A stretch of DNA of 64,000 nucleotides from Methylococcaceae bacterium (lineage in GTDB: Bacteria > Pseudomonadota > Gammaproteobacteria > Methylococcales > Methylomonadaceae), in contig JAKIUK010000007.1 of NCBI GenBank assembly GCA_021647585.1, positions 1-64,000 of the forward strand. The letters are read 5' to 3'. This document shows, piece by piece, positions 8,163-17,603 of this stretch. Both the position numbers and the translations under genes were made by a program. The notes under the pieces were generated by a model. That model had not been told where the DNA came from, made no database searches, and worked only from the letters and a program-made list of their open reading frames with translations. The stretch's first letter is position 1, and every line of letters starts with the position of its first letter.

Positions 8163-9632
8163 TTGCAGAATTTTTTTACCGCATTAATTATTAGCCTTTT
8201 TGCTATATTTACACTCACTTCTTGTGATAACTACTCATCATCACACAGAGGATTTTCAAAGCTCGAACAAATAAAATATGATGGCAAAATCAATGTACTC
8301 ATACGCCAAGGGCCCACTACATATTACGAAGGAGCTAATGGTTTAACCGGCTTAGAATACGATCTGGTTATGTTGTTCGCAAAAAGACTAAAAGTTAACG
8401 TCAACTTTATTATTCCTGATACCTTTGATGACATTTTAAAACTAATTTCTAAAGATAAAGCTGACATAGCCGCTGCCAGCCTCACTATTACCGAACAACG
8501 CAAGAAAAGCATGCGTTTTACCTCTTCTTATCAAAGCATTACAGAGCAAGTTGTATTTCGATCAGGTAGGAAAAGACCCAAAAGTGTTGCCGATTTAGTT
8601 AATGGAATTGTTGAAATAGTTAAAGGTACCAGTCATATGGACACCCTACGCTATCAACAGACTATATATCCGGCACTTAGCTGGGACACCAATACTGAAC
8701 TTAATACCGACGGCTTACTTTATCTGGTTAACGAAGGGTTAATAGACTATACAATTGCCGACTCTCATCAGGCCAGTGCAATAAAACGTTACTACCCTAA
8801 ACTGAATATTGCTTTTGACATTACAGAACCCCGCCATCTAGCCTGGGCATTGCCTCAATCAAACGATAACAGTCTTTATGACGAGATTAATCTTTTTTTT
8901 AGGCAAATAAAAAAAGACAAAATCCTGGTTCATTTACTAGAAAAATACTATGGAAATACGGGGAATCTTAGCTATGTTGGCAATTGTAAATTTCGACTGC
9001 ATGTAGAAAGCAGGCTTCCTACTTATGAACATTTTTTTAAAGCCGAGGCAGACAAACACAACATTGACTGGAGATTACTCGCAGCCATTGGCTATCAGGA
9101 GTCGCATTGGCGACCCAATGTTACATCTCCAACTGGAGTAAAAGGACTTATGATGCTTACATCTGGAACAGCTAAACAACTTGGCATTAAAGATAGAACT
9201 GACCCGGCGCAAAGTATTTCAGGTGGCGCTTTATATTTTAAACAGAGACTCAGAAAAATATCATCTCGTGTACAAGAGCCTGACCGCACCTGGTTTGCGC
9301 TGGCATCTTATAATGTTGGTTTTGGCCACTTGAAAGATGCCATGATTTTAACTAAAAAAAGAAATGGCAATCCTGACAAATGGCTAGACGTAAAAGAAAC
9401 ACTCCCCTTACTTAGCCAAAAAAAATGGTATAAACAAACCCGACACGGCTATGCCAGAGGCATAGAACCGGTTCATTATGTAGAAAATGTTCGCAGCTAT
9501 TATGATTTACTGATCTGGCTTACTGAAGAAAATAAAATTGAAAAAAATGTTATGTCGTTAAAACCCAAAACCTCAAATGCAAGCAAAACTTCCGAAAATC
9601 AAGCTCTCAGTTTTGAACCACCCATACTATAA
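8163..9632 (+). CDS. mltF: Membrane-bound lytic murein transglycosylase F
   Basis: Peptidoglycan-cleaving lipoprotein of the outer membrane or periplasmic face. The 489 residues begin with a lipoprotein signal (TLTSC, lipobox Cys about 20), then a periplasmic-binding-protein module (SBP_bac_3, about 38-265), then an SLT domain (about 285-420) with the catalytic Glu in GYQESHW and the following SPTGVKGLMMLT. This two-domain order is diagnostic of MltF. Translation starts at TTG (8163), with AAGG about 8 bases upstream; the signal peptide supports this start. The short Ser/Thr/Lys-rich tail after about 460 is not conserved. Confidence 0.92.
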   Translation: MQNFFTALIISLFAIFTLTSCDNYSSSHRGFSKLEQIKYDGKINVLIRQGPTTYYEGANGLTGLEYDLVMLFAKRLKVNVNFIIPDTFDDILKLISKDKADIAAASLTITEQRKKSMRFTSSYQSITEQVVFRSGRKRPKSVADLVNGIVEIVKGTSHMDTLRYQQTIYPALSWDTNTELNTDGLLYLVNEGLIDYTIADSHQASAIKRYYPKLNIAFDITEPRHLAWALPQSNDNSLYDEINLFFRQIKKDKILVHLLEKYYGNTGNLSYVGNCKFRLHVESRLPTYEHFFKAEADKHNIDWRLLAAIGYQESHWRPNVTSPTGVKGLMMLTSGTAKQLGIKDRTDPAQSISGGALYFKQRLRKISSRVQEPDRTWFALASYNVGFGHLKDAMILTKKRNGNPDKWLDVKETLPLLSQKKWYKQTRHGYARGIEPVHYVENVRSYYDLLIWLTEENKIEKNVMSLKPKTSNASKTSENQALSFEPPIL

Positions 9633-9766
9633 AAGCATTCTTTGTTGTAACTACATAGAGCGATCTCACTCAAGGTCGTCATAAGCCACTGTCAGTTACG
9701 AGCGAAGAATCACTTATGCAACCTTGCCATTCAGACCCCTGACATTGAAAATTGTGCAGCAAACAG

Positions 9767-10252
9767 TCATTTTATTTTTAACAGTTTTATCTTCTCTCGC
9801 TTTGCCTTAAAAAAACTCACCATCAAATCAGAACAAGTGCTTTCAAGTACCCCTCCACACCATTCAACTTTATGATTCAAAAAACTGGCATCAGTCAAGC
9901 TTAAAGCGTTACAAACAGCTCCTCGTTTGGGGTCAAACGCACCAAAAACCAATCGCTTAATACGAGCATGAGAAATTGCTCCCATACACATTACACAAGG
10001 CTCCAGCGTTACATAAAGTATCGCATTGGTCAGCCTATAATTTTCCAGAACAACACCCGCATGGCGAATAGCAAGCATTTCAGCATGTGCTGTTGGATCA
10101 TGACTTTTTACTGGCATATTCCAACCTTCAGCTATACACACACCCTCTGAAACCAGCACTGCACCGACAGGCACTTCCCCTTGACTTTCTGCCCTTTGTG
10201 CCAGCCTTATTGCATGCCACATCCATTGTTCGTCTGTAGAATTTATTCCCAC
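9767..10252 (-). CDS. tadA: tRNA adenosine(34) deaminase
   Basis: Converts adenosine to inosine at the wobble position of tRNA-Arg(ACG). The 161 residues contain the deaminase zinc site: HAEMLAIRHA, with the His ligand and the proton-shuttling Glu, and PCVMCMGAISHARI with two Cys ligands. The length is normal for bacterial TadA. Its start overlaps the end of guaA by 10 bases, which argues for one leftward transcript guaB-guaA-tadA. Confidence 0.95.
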   Translation of the reverse strand: MGINSTDEQWMWHAIRLAQRAESQGEVPVGAVLVSEGVCIAEGWNMPVKSHDPTAHAEMLAIRHAGVVLENYRLTNAILYVTLEPCVMCMGAISHARIKRLVFGAFDPKRGAVCNALSLTDASFLNHKVEWCGGVLESTCSDLMVSFFKAKREKIKLLKIK

Positions 10253-11832
10253 TCTATGGTGGCAGGCGGCTTTCCTGAAATATCATAAGTCACTCGAGAG
10301 ATACCCGACACTTCATTAATAATTCTGCGTGAAATTAAATCCAGAAAATCATAAGGCAAATGCGCCCAACGTGCTGTCATGAAATCAACAGTCTCAACCG
10401 CACGTATCGCTACAACATAATCATAACGTCTGCCATCACCCATTACACCTACAGATTTGACAGGTAAGAACACGGCAAATGCCTGACTGACTTTGTCATA
10501 AAGATCGTGCCTATATAACTCTTCTATAAATATTGCATCAGCCTGCCGCAATAAATCTGCATATTCTTTTTTTACTTCCCCTAAAATTCTGACTCCTAAG
10601 CCTGGCCCAGGGAATGGATGCCTAAACACCATATCTGCTGGTAAACCTAATTCCAGGCCTAGTTTTCTCACCTCATCTTTAAATAACTCTCTTAAAGGTT
10701 CAACCAGCTTTAAAGTCATATCTTCAGGTAATCCCCCCACATTATGATGGGACTTAATCAAATGTGCTTTTCCACTCTTTGATCCTGCCGATTCAATCAC
10801 ATCAGGGTATATAGTTCCTTGTGCCAGCCATTTTGCATCGGTTAACTTTTCTGATTCTTGATCAAAAATTTCTATAAATAAATTGCCAATTATTTTACGT
10901 TTTACTTCTGGATCGGTAACGCCTTTTAAAGCATCTAAATATCGTTGTTCAGCATCTACCCGAATCACATAAACCCCCATGTGCTCAGCAAACATTGCCA
11001 TTACATGATCACCTTCATTTAACCGTAGCAACCCTGTATCGACGAACACGCAAGTTAACTGCTTACCTATCGCTTTATGCAACAAAGCTGCCACAACTGA
11101 AGAGTCAACTCCCCCAGAAAGGCCTAAAATAACATGATCGTTTCCTACCGATTCACGCACGGAATGGATACTGTCTTCAATGATGTTATTGGAAGTCCAC
11201 AGTGCATCGCAATCACAAATATCCATTACAAAACGTTTAAGAATCCTTCCTCCTTGTTTGGTATGTGTCACCTCAGGATGAAACTGTAAACCGTAAAAAT
11301 CTTTCTGCTCATTTGCAATCCCAGCAATAGGTGCACCCTCGGAACTTGCAATCAGCTTAAACCCTGCTGGCAAATCAACCACCCTGTCACCATGACTCAT
11401 CCATACATCCAGCAAACCATAACCTTCTGCAGATGTATGATCTTCAATATCAGCTAATAATCTGGAATGTCCTCTGGCTCTGATTTTCGCATAACCAAAT
11501 TCACGATGATCCGAAGACTCAACTTTTCCACCCATTTGCTCTGTCATGGTTTGCATACCATAACAAATGCCCAATACAGGAACACCTAATTCAAATACAC
11601 AGTGCGGTGCCCTTGGAGTATCTCCTCCAGTGACACTTTCCGGCCCACCAGATAAAATAATTCCTTTAGGTGCAAATTGAATGATCTCTTCCGAACTACA
11701 TTCACAAGAAAAAATTTCACAGTAAACACCAATCTCACGAATTCTACGTGCAATTAACTGAGTATATTGAGATCCAAAATCTAAAATAAGAATTTTTTGC
11801 GAATGAATATCCGCGGGTTGCTGTTGATTCAC
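10243..11832 (-). CDS. guaA: GMP synthase (glutamine-hydrolysing)
   Basis: Last step of GMP synthesis: XMP, glutamine and ATP to GMP. The 529 residues have an N-terminal class I glutamine amidotransferase domain with the nucleophile Cys in GICYGMQTM and the His/Glu pair in FHPEVTH, an ATP-pyrophosphatase P-loop LSGGVDSSV (about 231-239), and a C-terminal dimerisation domain ending in PPATIEWE as in nearly all GuaA. It lies 110 bases downstream of guaB and overlaps tadA. A small perfect hairpin (11866-11883) sits in the guaB-guaA gap. Confidence 0.98.
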   Translation of the reverse strand: MNQQQPADIHSQKILILDFGSQYTQLIARRIREIGVYCEIFSCECSSEEIIQFAPKGIILSGGPESVTGGDTPRAPHCVFELGVPVLGICYGMQTMTEQMGGKVESSDHREFGYAKIRARGHSRLLADIEDHTSAEGYGLLDVWMSHGDRVVDLPAGFKLIASSEGAPIAGIANEQKDFYGLQFHPEVTHTKQGGRILKRFVMDICDCDALWTSNNIIEDSIHSVRESVGNDHVILGLSGGVDSSVVAALLHKAIGKQLTCVFVDTGLLRLNEGDHVMAMFAEHMGVYVIRVDAEQRYLDALKGVTDPEVKRKIIGNLFIEIFDQESEKLTDAKWLAQGTIYPDVIESAGSKSGKAHLIKSHHNVGGLPEDMTLKLVEPLRELFKDEVRKLGLELGLPADMVFRHPFPGPGLGVRILGEVKKEYADLLRQADAIFIEELYRHDLYDKVSQAFAVFLPVKSVGVMGDGRRYDYVVAIRAVETVDFMTARWAHLPYDFLDLISRRIINEVSGISRVTYDISGKPPATIEWE

Positions 11833-11865
11833 TGTAAAACTCTATGTTTAATTGTTAAACAGATA

Positions 11866-11883
11866 GGGACTCAACAGAGTCCC
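11866..11883. other. Intercistronic hairpin between guaB and guaA
   Basis: GGGACTC (11866-11872) pairs exactly with GAGTCCC (11877-11883) across an AACA loop. There is no T-run on either side, so it is not an ordinary terminator. It could protect or process the guaB-guaA message. Confidence 0.4.
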
Positions 11884-11942
11884 CAACGAATGTTTATAAA
11901 GTAGATTGTAATGAATTCAAATCTACACACCTTAGTCCCGTT

Positions 11943-13406
11943 TTAACTAACCTGATAATTCGGTGCTTCTTTGGTGATAGTAACATCATGCACATGACTT
12001 TCTCTCATGCCTGCACTGGTCACACGAACAAACTGAGATTTTTCATGCATTATTGCAATGGTCTGACACCCTGTATACCCCATGCTCGCTTTAATTCCAC
12101 CCAATAACTGATGGACAATAGCCAATACACTACCTTTATAAGGCACTCGTCCTTCAATACCTTCTGGCACCAGTTTTTCCACATTATCCTCTTCCTGAAA
12201 ATAACGATCACTGGAACCTTGTTGTTGGGACATGGCGCCCAGAGACCCCATGCCACGGTAAGATTTATAAGAACGTCCCTGAAACAATTCCACTTCACCG
12301 GGCGCCTCCTCAGTACCAGCAAACAAGCCGCCTAACATAACAGCATGGGCTCCAGCAGCTAATGCTTTTGCTACATCTCCAGAATAACGAATCCCGCCAT
12401 CTGCAATCAATGGCACTCCGGTCCCTTTTAAAGCATCGGCTACATTACTGACTGCCGTAATTTGTGGCACACCAACACCAGCAACAATACGTGTAGTACA
12501 AATAGAGCCAGGACCAATTCCAACCTTGACACCATCAGCACCAGCATCCACTAATGCCTTAGCTGCTTCGGCGGTGGCAATATTTCCGCCAATAACCTGT
12601 ACCTGAGGATAATTTGTTTTAACCCATCGCACTCTATCCAGAACACCTTGAGAATGTCCATGAGCAGTATCTACAATAATCACATCAACGCCTGCTTTTA
12701 CCAACGCATCAACACGTTCTTCAGTACCTTCCCCAGTACCTACAGCCGCCCCTACTCTCAATCTTTCCTGTTCATCCTTACAAGCACAAGGATAATCCTT
12801 GGCCTTTTGAATATCCTTAACGGTAATCATGCCACTTAAATGAAAATTGTCATTAACTACCAACACTTTTTCAATGCGATGTTTATGCAATAAAGCGATA
12901 GCTTCCTTATGGTCTGCCGATTCATTTACGGTAATTAAACGATTTTTTGGTGTCATTACCGAACTTACTTTTTCATCCAGACGTGTCTCGAAACGTAAGT
13001 CACGGCTGGTTACTATACCTACCAATTCATCGCCATCCACCACAGGCACACCCGAAATATTGTTTGCCCGGGTTAATTCCATAACCTCTCTGACTGTTGC
13101 ATCTGATGCCACGGTAATAGGATCTTTAATCACTCCGCTTTCGTATTTTTTTACATGCCTGACCTCTCGCGCTTGCTCTTCAGCAGTCATATTTTTATGA
13201 ATAATACCTATCCCGCCTTCCTGAGCAATTGCAATAGCTAACCTGGCTTCTGTCACTGTATCCATAGCAGCAGATACCACTGGAATATTAAGCGATATTT
13301 CCCGAGTCAACTTTGTCTTTAATTCAACTTCACGCGGCAGCACAGTAGAGTGTGCCGGCACTAATAAAACATCATCAAACGTGAGTGCTTCCTGAATAAT
13401 TTGCAT
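11943..13406 (-). CDS. guaB: Inosine-5'-monophosphate dehydrogenase
   Basis: Oxidises IMP to XMP with NAD, the committed step to guanine nucleotides. From the ATG at 13406 the protein has 487 residues, the usual length. It shows the entry strand FDDVLLVPAHS, two CBS domains (about 95-205), the catalytic loop GPGSICTTR with the active Cys (about 304), the flap GMGSLGAMS, and EGRVPYKG. A TTG codon 15 bases upstream is in frame, but AGGTGG (13412-13417) is placed for the ATG and homologues begin MxxIxxEALTFDDV. First gene of the guaB-guaA-tadA group. Confidence 0.97.
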   Translation of the reverse strand: MQIIQEALTFDDVLLVPAHSTVLPREVELKTKLTREISLNIPVVSAAMDTVTEARLAIAIAQEGGIGIIHKNMTAEEQAREVRHVKKYESGVIKDPITVASDATVREVMELTRANNISGVPVVDGDELVGIVTSRDLRFETRLDEKVSSVMTPKNRLITVNESADHKEAIALLHKHRIEKVLVVNDNFHLSGMITVKDIQKAKDYPCACKDEQERLRVGAAVGTGEGTEERVDALVKAGVDVIIVDTAHGHSQGVLDRVRWVKTNYPQVQVIGGNIATAEAAKALVDAGADGVKVGIGPGSICTTRIVAGVGVPQITAVSNVADALKGTGVPLIADGGIRYSGDVAKALAAGAHAVMLGGLFAGTEEAPGEVELFQGRSYKSYRGMGSLGAMSQQQGSSDRYFQEEDNVEKLVPEGIEGRVPYKGSVLAIVHQLLGGIKASMGYTGCQTIAIMHEKSQFVRVTSAGMRESHVHDVTITKEAPNYQVS

Positions 13407-13440
13407 GATCCCACCTAACAAAACCTTAAATTAACCGTTT

Positions 13441-13469
13441 ATTATAACCCTTGTATCACATAAAAAGAA
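13441..13469 (-). promoter_or_regulatory. Possible guaB promoter
   Basis: Read leftward, a perfect TATAAT (13441-13446) lies 17 bases after TTCTTT (13464-13469). The resulting leader would be about 30 bases. The -35 box is poor. Confidence 0.4.
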
Positions 13470-13514
13470 TATCTAATCACTCATCGCAACTAATGCCCAC
13501 TAAAAATAGCTCGT

Positions 13515-13545
13515 TAGGTTGGATTGAGGGACGAAACCCAACCTA
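13515..13545. repeat. Small palindromic repeat
   Basis: TAGGTTGG (13515-13522) is exactly inverted as CCAACCTA (13538-13545) around a 15-base loop. It has the look of a REP/BIME-like intergenic palindrome. Confidence 0.4.
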
Positions 13546-13955
13546 TTCTCGTGATTGCAATACTTTTAGAGCTTTTGCCATCACCCCATCTTACCGTGCT
13601 TTTGCGTTTACGTCAGAGTTATCAAATCGGACCCGGCCCCAATACTGCTGAGTTTACTGGACAAACTGGCAACTTTGGCATAATTGGCTTCAAAGCCAGA
13701 GATGGTTTCAATCGGATAAATACCCGAGGCTTTGATTTTGTGCAGGAAGCTTTTTCAAATTTCAAGTGGCGGACCCCCTCGAAGTTTTTACTATCTGATG
13801 GTTGACCTACCTTGCCAGAACGGGACTTTCACCCGCTGTAAATCTCGAACTTGTTCGGCCTCACACACCTTGATTGCCTCATAATTTAAATATTCAGCGC
13901 CCATTAATAATTACTTTGTACTATTATATAGTTTTAATAAACAAGGGAATCTATC
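13546..13955. other. Non-coding stretch with possible decayed mobile sequence
   Basis: About 410 bases between guaB and the OmpA-type gene. Short frames run through it on both strands (for example to 13805 forward), but none has a ribosome site or a recognisable protein. The base composition at 13600-13870 is richer in G and C than its surroundings. It may be a relic of an insertion element; I cannot name it. Confidence 0.3.
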
Positions 13956-14591
13956 ATGAAAAAACTAACAGGTTTAATTTTAGCTACATTACTAATCTCG
14001 GGTTGTGCTATCGATCCCTACACCGGTGAAGAAAAAGTTGCCAATACCGGCTGGGGGACAGCTATTGGCGCTGGCGTTGGTGCTGGTATTGGGGCGCTGG
14101 CCGGAGGTGGAAAAGGTGCTTTGATTGGCGCTGGTGCGGGTGCAGCAGTTGGCGCTGGTGTTGGTTATTATATGGATCGCCAGGAATCTCAGTTAAGAGC
14201 ACGCCTCGAAGGTACTGGTGTTAGGGTTCAAAGACAAGGCGACAATCTTAAACTTATTATGCCTGGTAATATTACATTTGCTACTAATTCTGCAAATATC
14301 AACTCTAACTTTTATCCGATTCTAGATTCAGTTGGCATCGTTTTAAAAGAATTTAACGATACCAGCATTAATATTTCAGGCTTTACTGACTCATCAGGTA
14401 GCGATACATACAATCAGCAATTATCTGAACGTAGAGCTAATAGCGTTGCTAGCTACATTGTAAGAACAGGTGTTCAACATGGTCGAATTCAGGCCAGAGG
14501 TTTTGGTGAACGTTATCCTGTTGCATCTAATGATACCGCTATGGGACGTACGCAAAATCGTCGTGTAGAAATCAGCATTCGCCCTAGATAA
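13956..14591 (+). CDS. OmpA-family lipoprotein with glycine zipper (YfiB-like)
   Basis: Outer-membrane lipoprotein that probably grips peptidoglycan. The 211 residues begin with a lipobox signal (LLISGCA, Cys about 17), followed by a glycine-zipper membrane-inserting segment (about 31-73, repeats such as GAGVGAGIGALAGG) and a C-terminal OmpA/Pal-type domain (about 95-211) with TFATNSANIN, GFTDSSGSDTYN and LSERRANSV, the peptidoglycan-contact motifs. AAGGGA precedes the ATG. It stands alone. YfiB-type sensors are associated with c-di-GMP signalling, but its partners YfiR and YfiN are not seen here, so a general envelope role is the safe reading. Confidence 0.88.
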   Translation: MKKLTGLILATLLISGCAIDPYTGEEKVANTGWGTAIGAGVGAGIGALAGGGKGALIGAGAGAAVGAGVGYYMDRQESQLRARLEGTGVRVQRQGDNLKLIMPGNITFATNSANINSNFYPILDSVGIVLKEFNDTSINISGFTDSSGSDTYNQQLSERRANSVASYIVRTGVQHGRIQARGFGERYPVASNDTAMGRTQNRRVEISIRPR

Positions 14592-14696
14592 AAAATAAAT
14601 TTGGTAAAAGGCTCAAGACCAAAGTCAGCAAGAGAACCTTTTGCTTGAATTATTTAATATGGCTATTAAAAAGCATAGGTCAAACTTTAAATGGGT

Positions 14697-14845
14697 TGTC
14701 ATTTCGACCAGCGGGACGACTGCAAGGATGAAGAAGGTAGGGTAATGCTAGGAGCAATTACCGAGAAATCTTGTTACTCAAGTTGTGCTTATACTCAAGA
14801 TTCCTCCCGTTGGTCTGAATGACATTGTTTGTAAAGTTAACCTAC
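14697..14845. repeat. Dispersed inverted-repeat element, copy 1
   Basis: TGTCATTTCGACCAGCGGGA (14697-14716) is inverted with few changes at 14805-14824, and is followed by GTTTGTAAAGTTAACCTAC (14827-14845). The same arm word and the same adjacent word return at 42276-42448 in the other orientation, so this is a repeat family. It occupies the roughly 315-base gap before the exporter gene; no gene is seen there. Confidence 0.65.
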
Positions 14846-14906
14846 CAAATGTCAAAGTCAAGAGCAAGCTGAGATAGGTTAGTAATCATTTTTTTATACC
14901 ACTAAG

Positions 14907-15698
14907 TCATCCTGCGATCATTTTCACGGCTATTAAAAAAATAACGATTGAAAAATATCGCTTTAATTTTTTGGCGGGTAATTTATAAGCCAATCTTGCA
15001 CCAAACGGAGCAGTAAATATGCTGCAAATTACAATTCCAACTAAAGCAGGTAAATAAACATAGCCAAAACTCCAATCAGGCAAAAAAAACTTATCCCAAC
15101 CTAAAATTGTGTATACACACGTTCCTGAAACAGCAATGGGTAAACCACAGGCGCTTGATATTGCTACCGCATTTTTTATCGGCACCTGCCTACTCACCAA
15201 ATAAGGAACAGTAAGAGAACCTCCCCCGATTCCCAATATGGCAGATAACAAACCGATTCCATTTCCAACCACATAATCCAACCACTTATCCCCATTATTG
15301 CTGTTAGTTTCAGAAGTGGGCTGAAATGCCATTCTGATACCAACATAAAACAAATAGCTAATAAAAAACCATCTTAATGATTCAGCTGTGATAAAGCTTG
15401 CAACTACTGCACCTATGCCTGCTCCCAAAAATATCCCAGGACTCAACCTGAAAACCCTGCACCACTGTATTGTTCCAAGTCGATAATGTGTGTATACCGA
15501 TGAAATTGAGGTAACAATGATTGTTGCCAATGATGTTGCGACGGCCATAATCATAATTTGCTGGCTTGGAAACTGTTGAGCAGAAAATAACCAGGCTAGA
15601 GCAGGGACTATCACTACACCTCCACCCAAACCAAACAACCCGGCTAATAAGCCTGCAATTCCCCCTAAAAGCATCGTTAACAAAAATAGTTCAAGCAT
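14907..15698 (-). CDS. TauE/SafE-family anion exporter
   Basis: An integral inner-membrane protein of 263 residues with about eight hydrophobic helices. Two related glycine-rich openings, GGIAGLLAGLFGLGGGVVIV (about 12-31) and GIGLLSAILGIGGGSLTV (about 148-165), are the internal repeat typical of the TauE/SafE (UPF0721) family. Members are linked to export of sulfite, sulfoacetate and other organosulfur anions, but most are not characterised. It is divergent from cca and has no functional neighbours that would name its substrate. Confidence 0.88.
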   Translation of the reverse strand: MLELFLLTMLLGGIAGLLAGLFGLGGGVVIVPALAWLFSAQQFPSQQIMIMAVATSLATIIVTSISSVYTHYRLGTIQWCRVFRLSPGIFLGAGIGAVVASFITAESLRWFFISYLFYVGIRMAFQPTSETNSNNGDKWLDYVVGNGIGLLSAILGIGGGSLTVPYLVSRQVPIKNAVAISSACGLPIAVSGTCVYTILGWDKFFLPDWSFGYVYLPALVGIVICSIFTAPFGARLAYKLPAKKLKRYFSIVIFLIAVKMIAG

Positions 15699-15752
15699 TG
15701 GTTTACCCTGTTAAAATTCAATTGTTTTGATCTGTTTATGAGTGATTAGGTA

Positions 15753-16976
15753 ATGAAAACATTTCTGGTAGGTGGGGCAGTTCGGGATTTCATATTGGGT
15801 TATCCAGTCAAAGAAAAAGACTGGGTAGTTATAGGCGAATCCCCTGAGTCTATGATACAACAAGGTTTTCGCCCTGTTGGCAAAGATTTTCCTGTATTTT
15901 TACACCCTGCAACCCATGAAGAATATGCTCTGGCGCGTACGGAACGCAAGACAGCACCTGGCTATAAAGGCTTTACTGTTCATGCATCTCCCGAAATCAC
16001 TTTAGAACAAGACCTGATTCGTAGAGATCTGACCATCAACTCTATAGCCATGGATGAACAGGGTAACATTATTGATCCTTATAATGGAAAAAAAGACCTT
16101 GACAATAGACTCTTTCGACATATTTCCCCCGCTTTTAGCGAAGACCCTGTGCGAGTTTTGCGTGTTGCCCGCTTTGCTGCACGTTATTCCCACTTAGGTT
16201 TTACAATTGCAAAAGAGACTCTGGAGCTGATGAAACAGATGGTTTGTAATGGTGAAACTGAACACCTCGTTGCAGAACGGGTATGGGCAGAATTAAATAA
16301 AGCACTGTCAGAGCAAACACCTGCAGCATTTTTCTACACCTTAAAAGATTGTAATGCTTTAAATTCAATTTTTCCTGAAATTGATCATCTTTTTGGTGTT
16401 CCTCAACCTATAAAACATCATCCCGAAATAGATACAGGCATTCACTGTTTGCTCAGTCTTGAACAGGCATGCTTGTTATCCAATAAGCCAGAAGTTCGCT
16501 TCGCTGCTCTTGTACATGACCTTGGTAAAGCTGCAACAGATAAAAATAAATGGCCTAGTCATCATGGTCACGAAAAAAAAGGACTCCCCCTTCTTGATCA
16601 ACTGTGCACTCGCTTGAAAACACCAAAAACCTTTAGATCCCTTGCAACTCAAGTTATGCTATACCACACACATTGCCACCGTGTTTTTGAATTAAAAGCG
16701 ACTACCCTTACCGACATGCTAAGCACTCTGGGGGTGTTTAGAGCCCCGCATACCTTCGAGGATTTTCTACTCGCTTGCGAAGCAGATGCTAAAGGCCGTA
16801 CCGGTTTGGAAAACAAACCTTATCCACAATCTGCTTATTTAAACAAGGTTATTGAAGCTGCTTGCGCAGTTGATACATCATCTATTCTAAATGGCAATTT
16901 AAAAGGCTCTCAAATTGGTATAGCCATACGCCAGATGAGAGTGAAAGCAATTACAGATTTTATTAAATCGGTATAA
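15753..16976 (+). CDS. cca: Multifunctional CCA tRNA nucleotidyltransferase
   Basis: Adds or repairs the CCA 3' end of tRNAs. The 407 residues show the class II nucleotidyltransferase opening FLVGGAVRD, the DxD region (EKDWVVIG), RRDLTINSIAMD, the EDPVRVLRVARFAARY ribose/template motif, and a C-terminal HD phosphohydrolase domain (LVHDLGKA, about 253-260) as in E. coli-type Cca with phosphatase and 2'-phosphodiesterase activity. The length matches that form (about 412). Translation starts with ATG at 15753, just after a GATTAGGTA ribosome region. Confidence 0.96.
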   Translation: MKTFLVGGAVRDFILGYPVKEKDWVVIGESPESMIQQGFRPVGKDFPVFLHPATHEEYALARTERKTAPGYKGFTVHASPEITLEQDLIRRDLTINSIAMDEQGNIIDPYNGKKDLDNRLFRHISPAFSEDPVRVLRVARFAARYSHLGFTIAKETLELMKQMVCNGETEHLVAERVWAELNKALSEQTPAAFFYTLKDCNALNSIFPEIDHLFGVPQPIKHHPEIDTGIHCLLSLEQACLLSNKPEVRFAALVHDLGKAATDKNKWPSHHGHEKKGLPLLDQLCTRLKTPKTFRSLATQVMLYHTHCHRVFELKATTLTDMLSTLGVFRAPHTFEDFLLACEADAKGRTGLENKPYPQSAYLNKVIEAACAVDTSSILNGNLKGSQIGIAIRQMRVKAITDFIKSV

Positions 16977-17117
16977 ACACGACAACCACATCAAAACAAC
17001 TTGCAACTCATAAAAACTATTTTAAGCCTTTTCACCGTATGTCCATTAAAAATTTATTGTATATTCTATGTAACACATTTATAGTTACATCTACTTATTT
17101 AACCACGCTTATAACCA

Positions 17118-17603
17118 ATGCCTTCATTTGATATCGTTTCCGAATTTGACGCACACGAAGTCCACAATGCTGTTGACCAGGCCAACAAAGAAGTCTCTAC
17201 CCGCTTTGATTTTAAAGGCTCTAACGCACAATTTGAATTACAGGATGGAAGCATCCTGATGAAAGCTGAATCCACCTTTCAGTTACAACAAATGCTGCCA
17301 ATACTTTACTCAAAAATGACCAAGCGGGGGGTTGATATTGCTTGCATGGAATCCGGCAATATTCAGGATACCGGTAAATCAGCCCAACAGCCCATTACCC
17401 TTAACCAGGGAATTGATACACCTATCGCAAAAAAAATCGTCAAGCTAATCAAAGATAAAAAACTGAAGGTTCAGGCTGCAATTCAAGGTGAACAAGTGAG
17501 AGTAACAGGTAAAAAAAGAGATGACCTACAACAAGTTATGGCCATGCTAAAAGCAGAAAAATCAATTGAACTGCCTTTACAATTTAATAACTTCAGAGAT
17601 TAA
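17118..17603 (+). CDS. yajQ: YajQ-family nucleotide-binding protein
   Basis: A 161-residue cytoplasmic protein, full length for the YajQ/DUF520 family. MPSFDIVSEFDAHEVHNAVDQ is the conserved start (shown in part), followed by STRFDFKGS, and late KDKKLKVQAAIQGEQVRVTGKKRDDLQ, the second ferredoxin-like half. Family members bind c-di-GMP or tRNA/rRNA, and in Xanthomonas act with a transcription factor; its role in this organism is unknown. It is probably monocistronic. Confidence 0.93.
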   Translation: MPSFDIVSEFDAHEVHNAVDQANKEVSTRFDFKGSNAQFELQDGSILMKAESTFQLQQMLPILYSKMTKRGVDIACMESGNIQDTGKSAQQPITLNQGIDTPIAKKIVKLIKDKKLKVQAAIQGEQVRVTGKKRDDLQQVMAMLKAEKSIELPLQFNNFRD

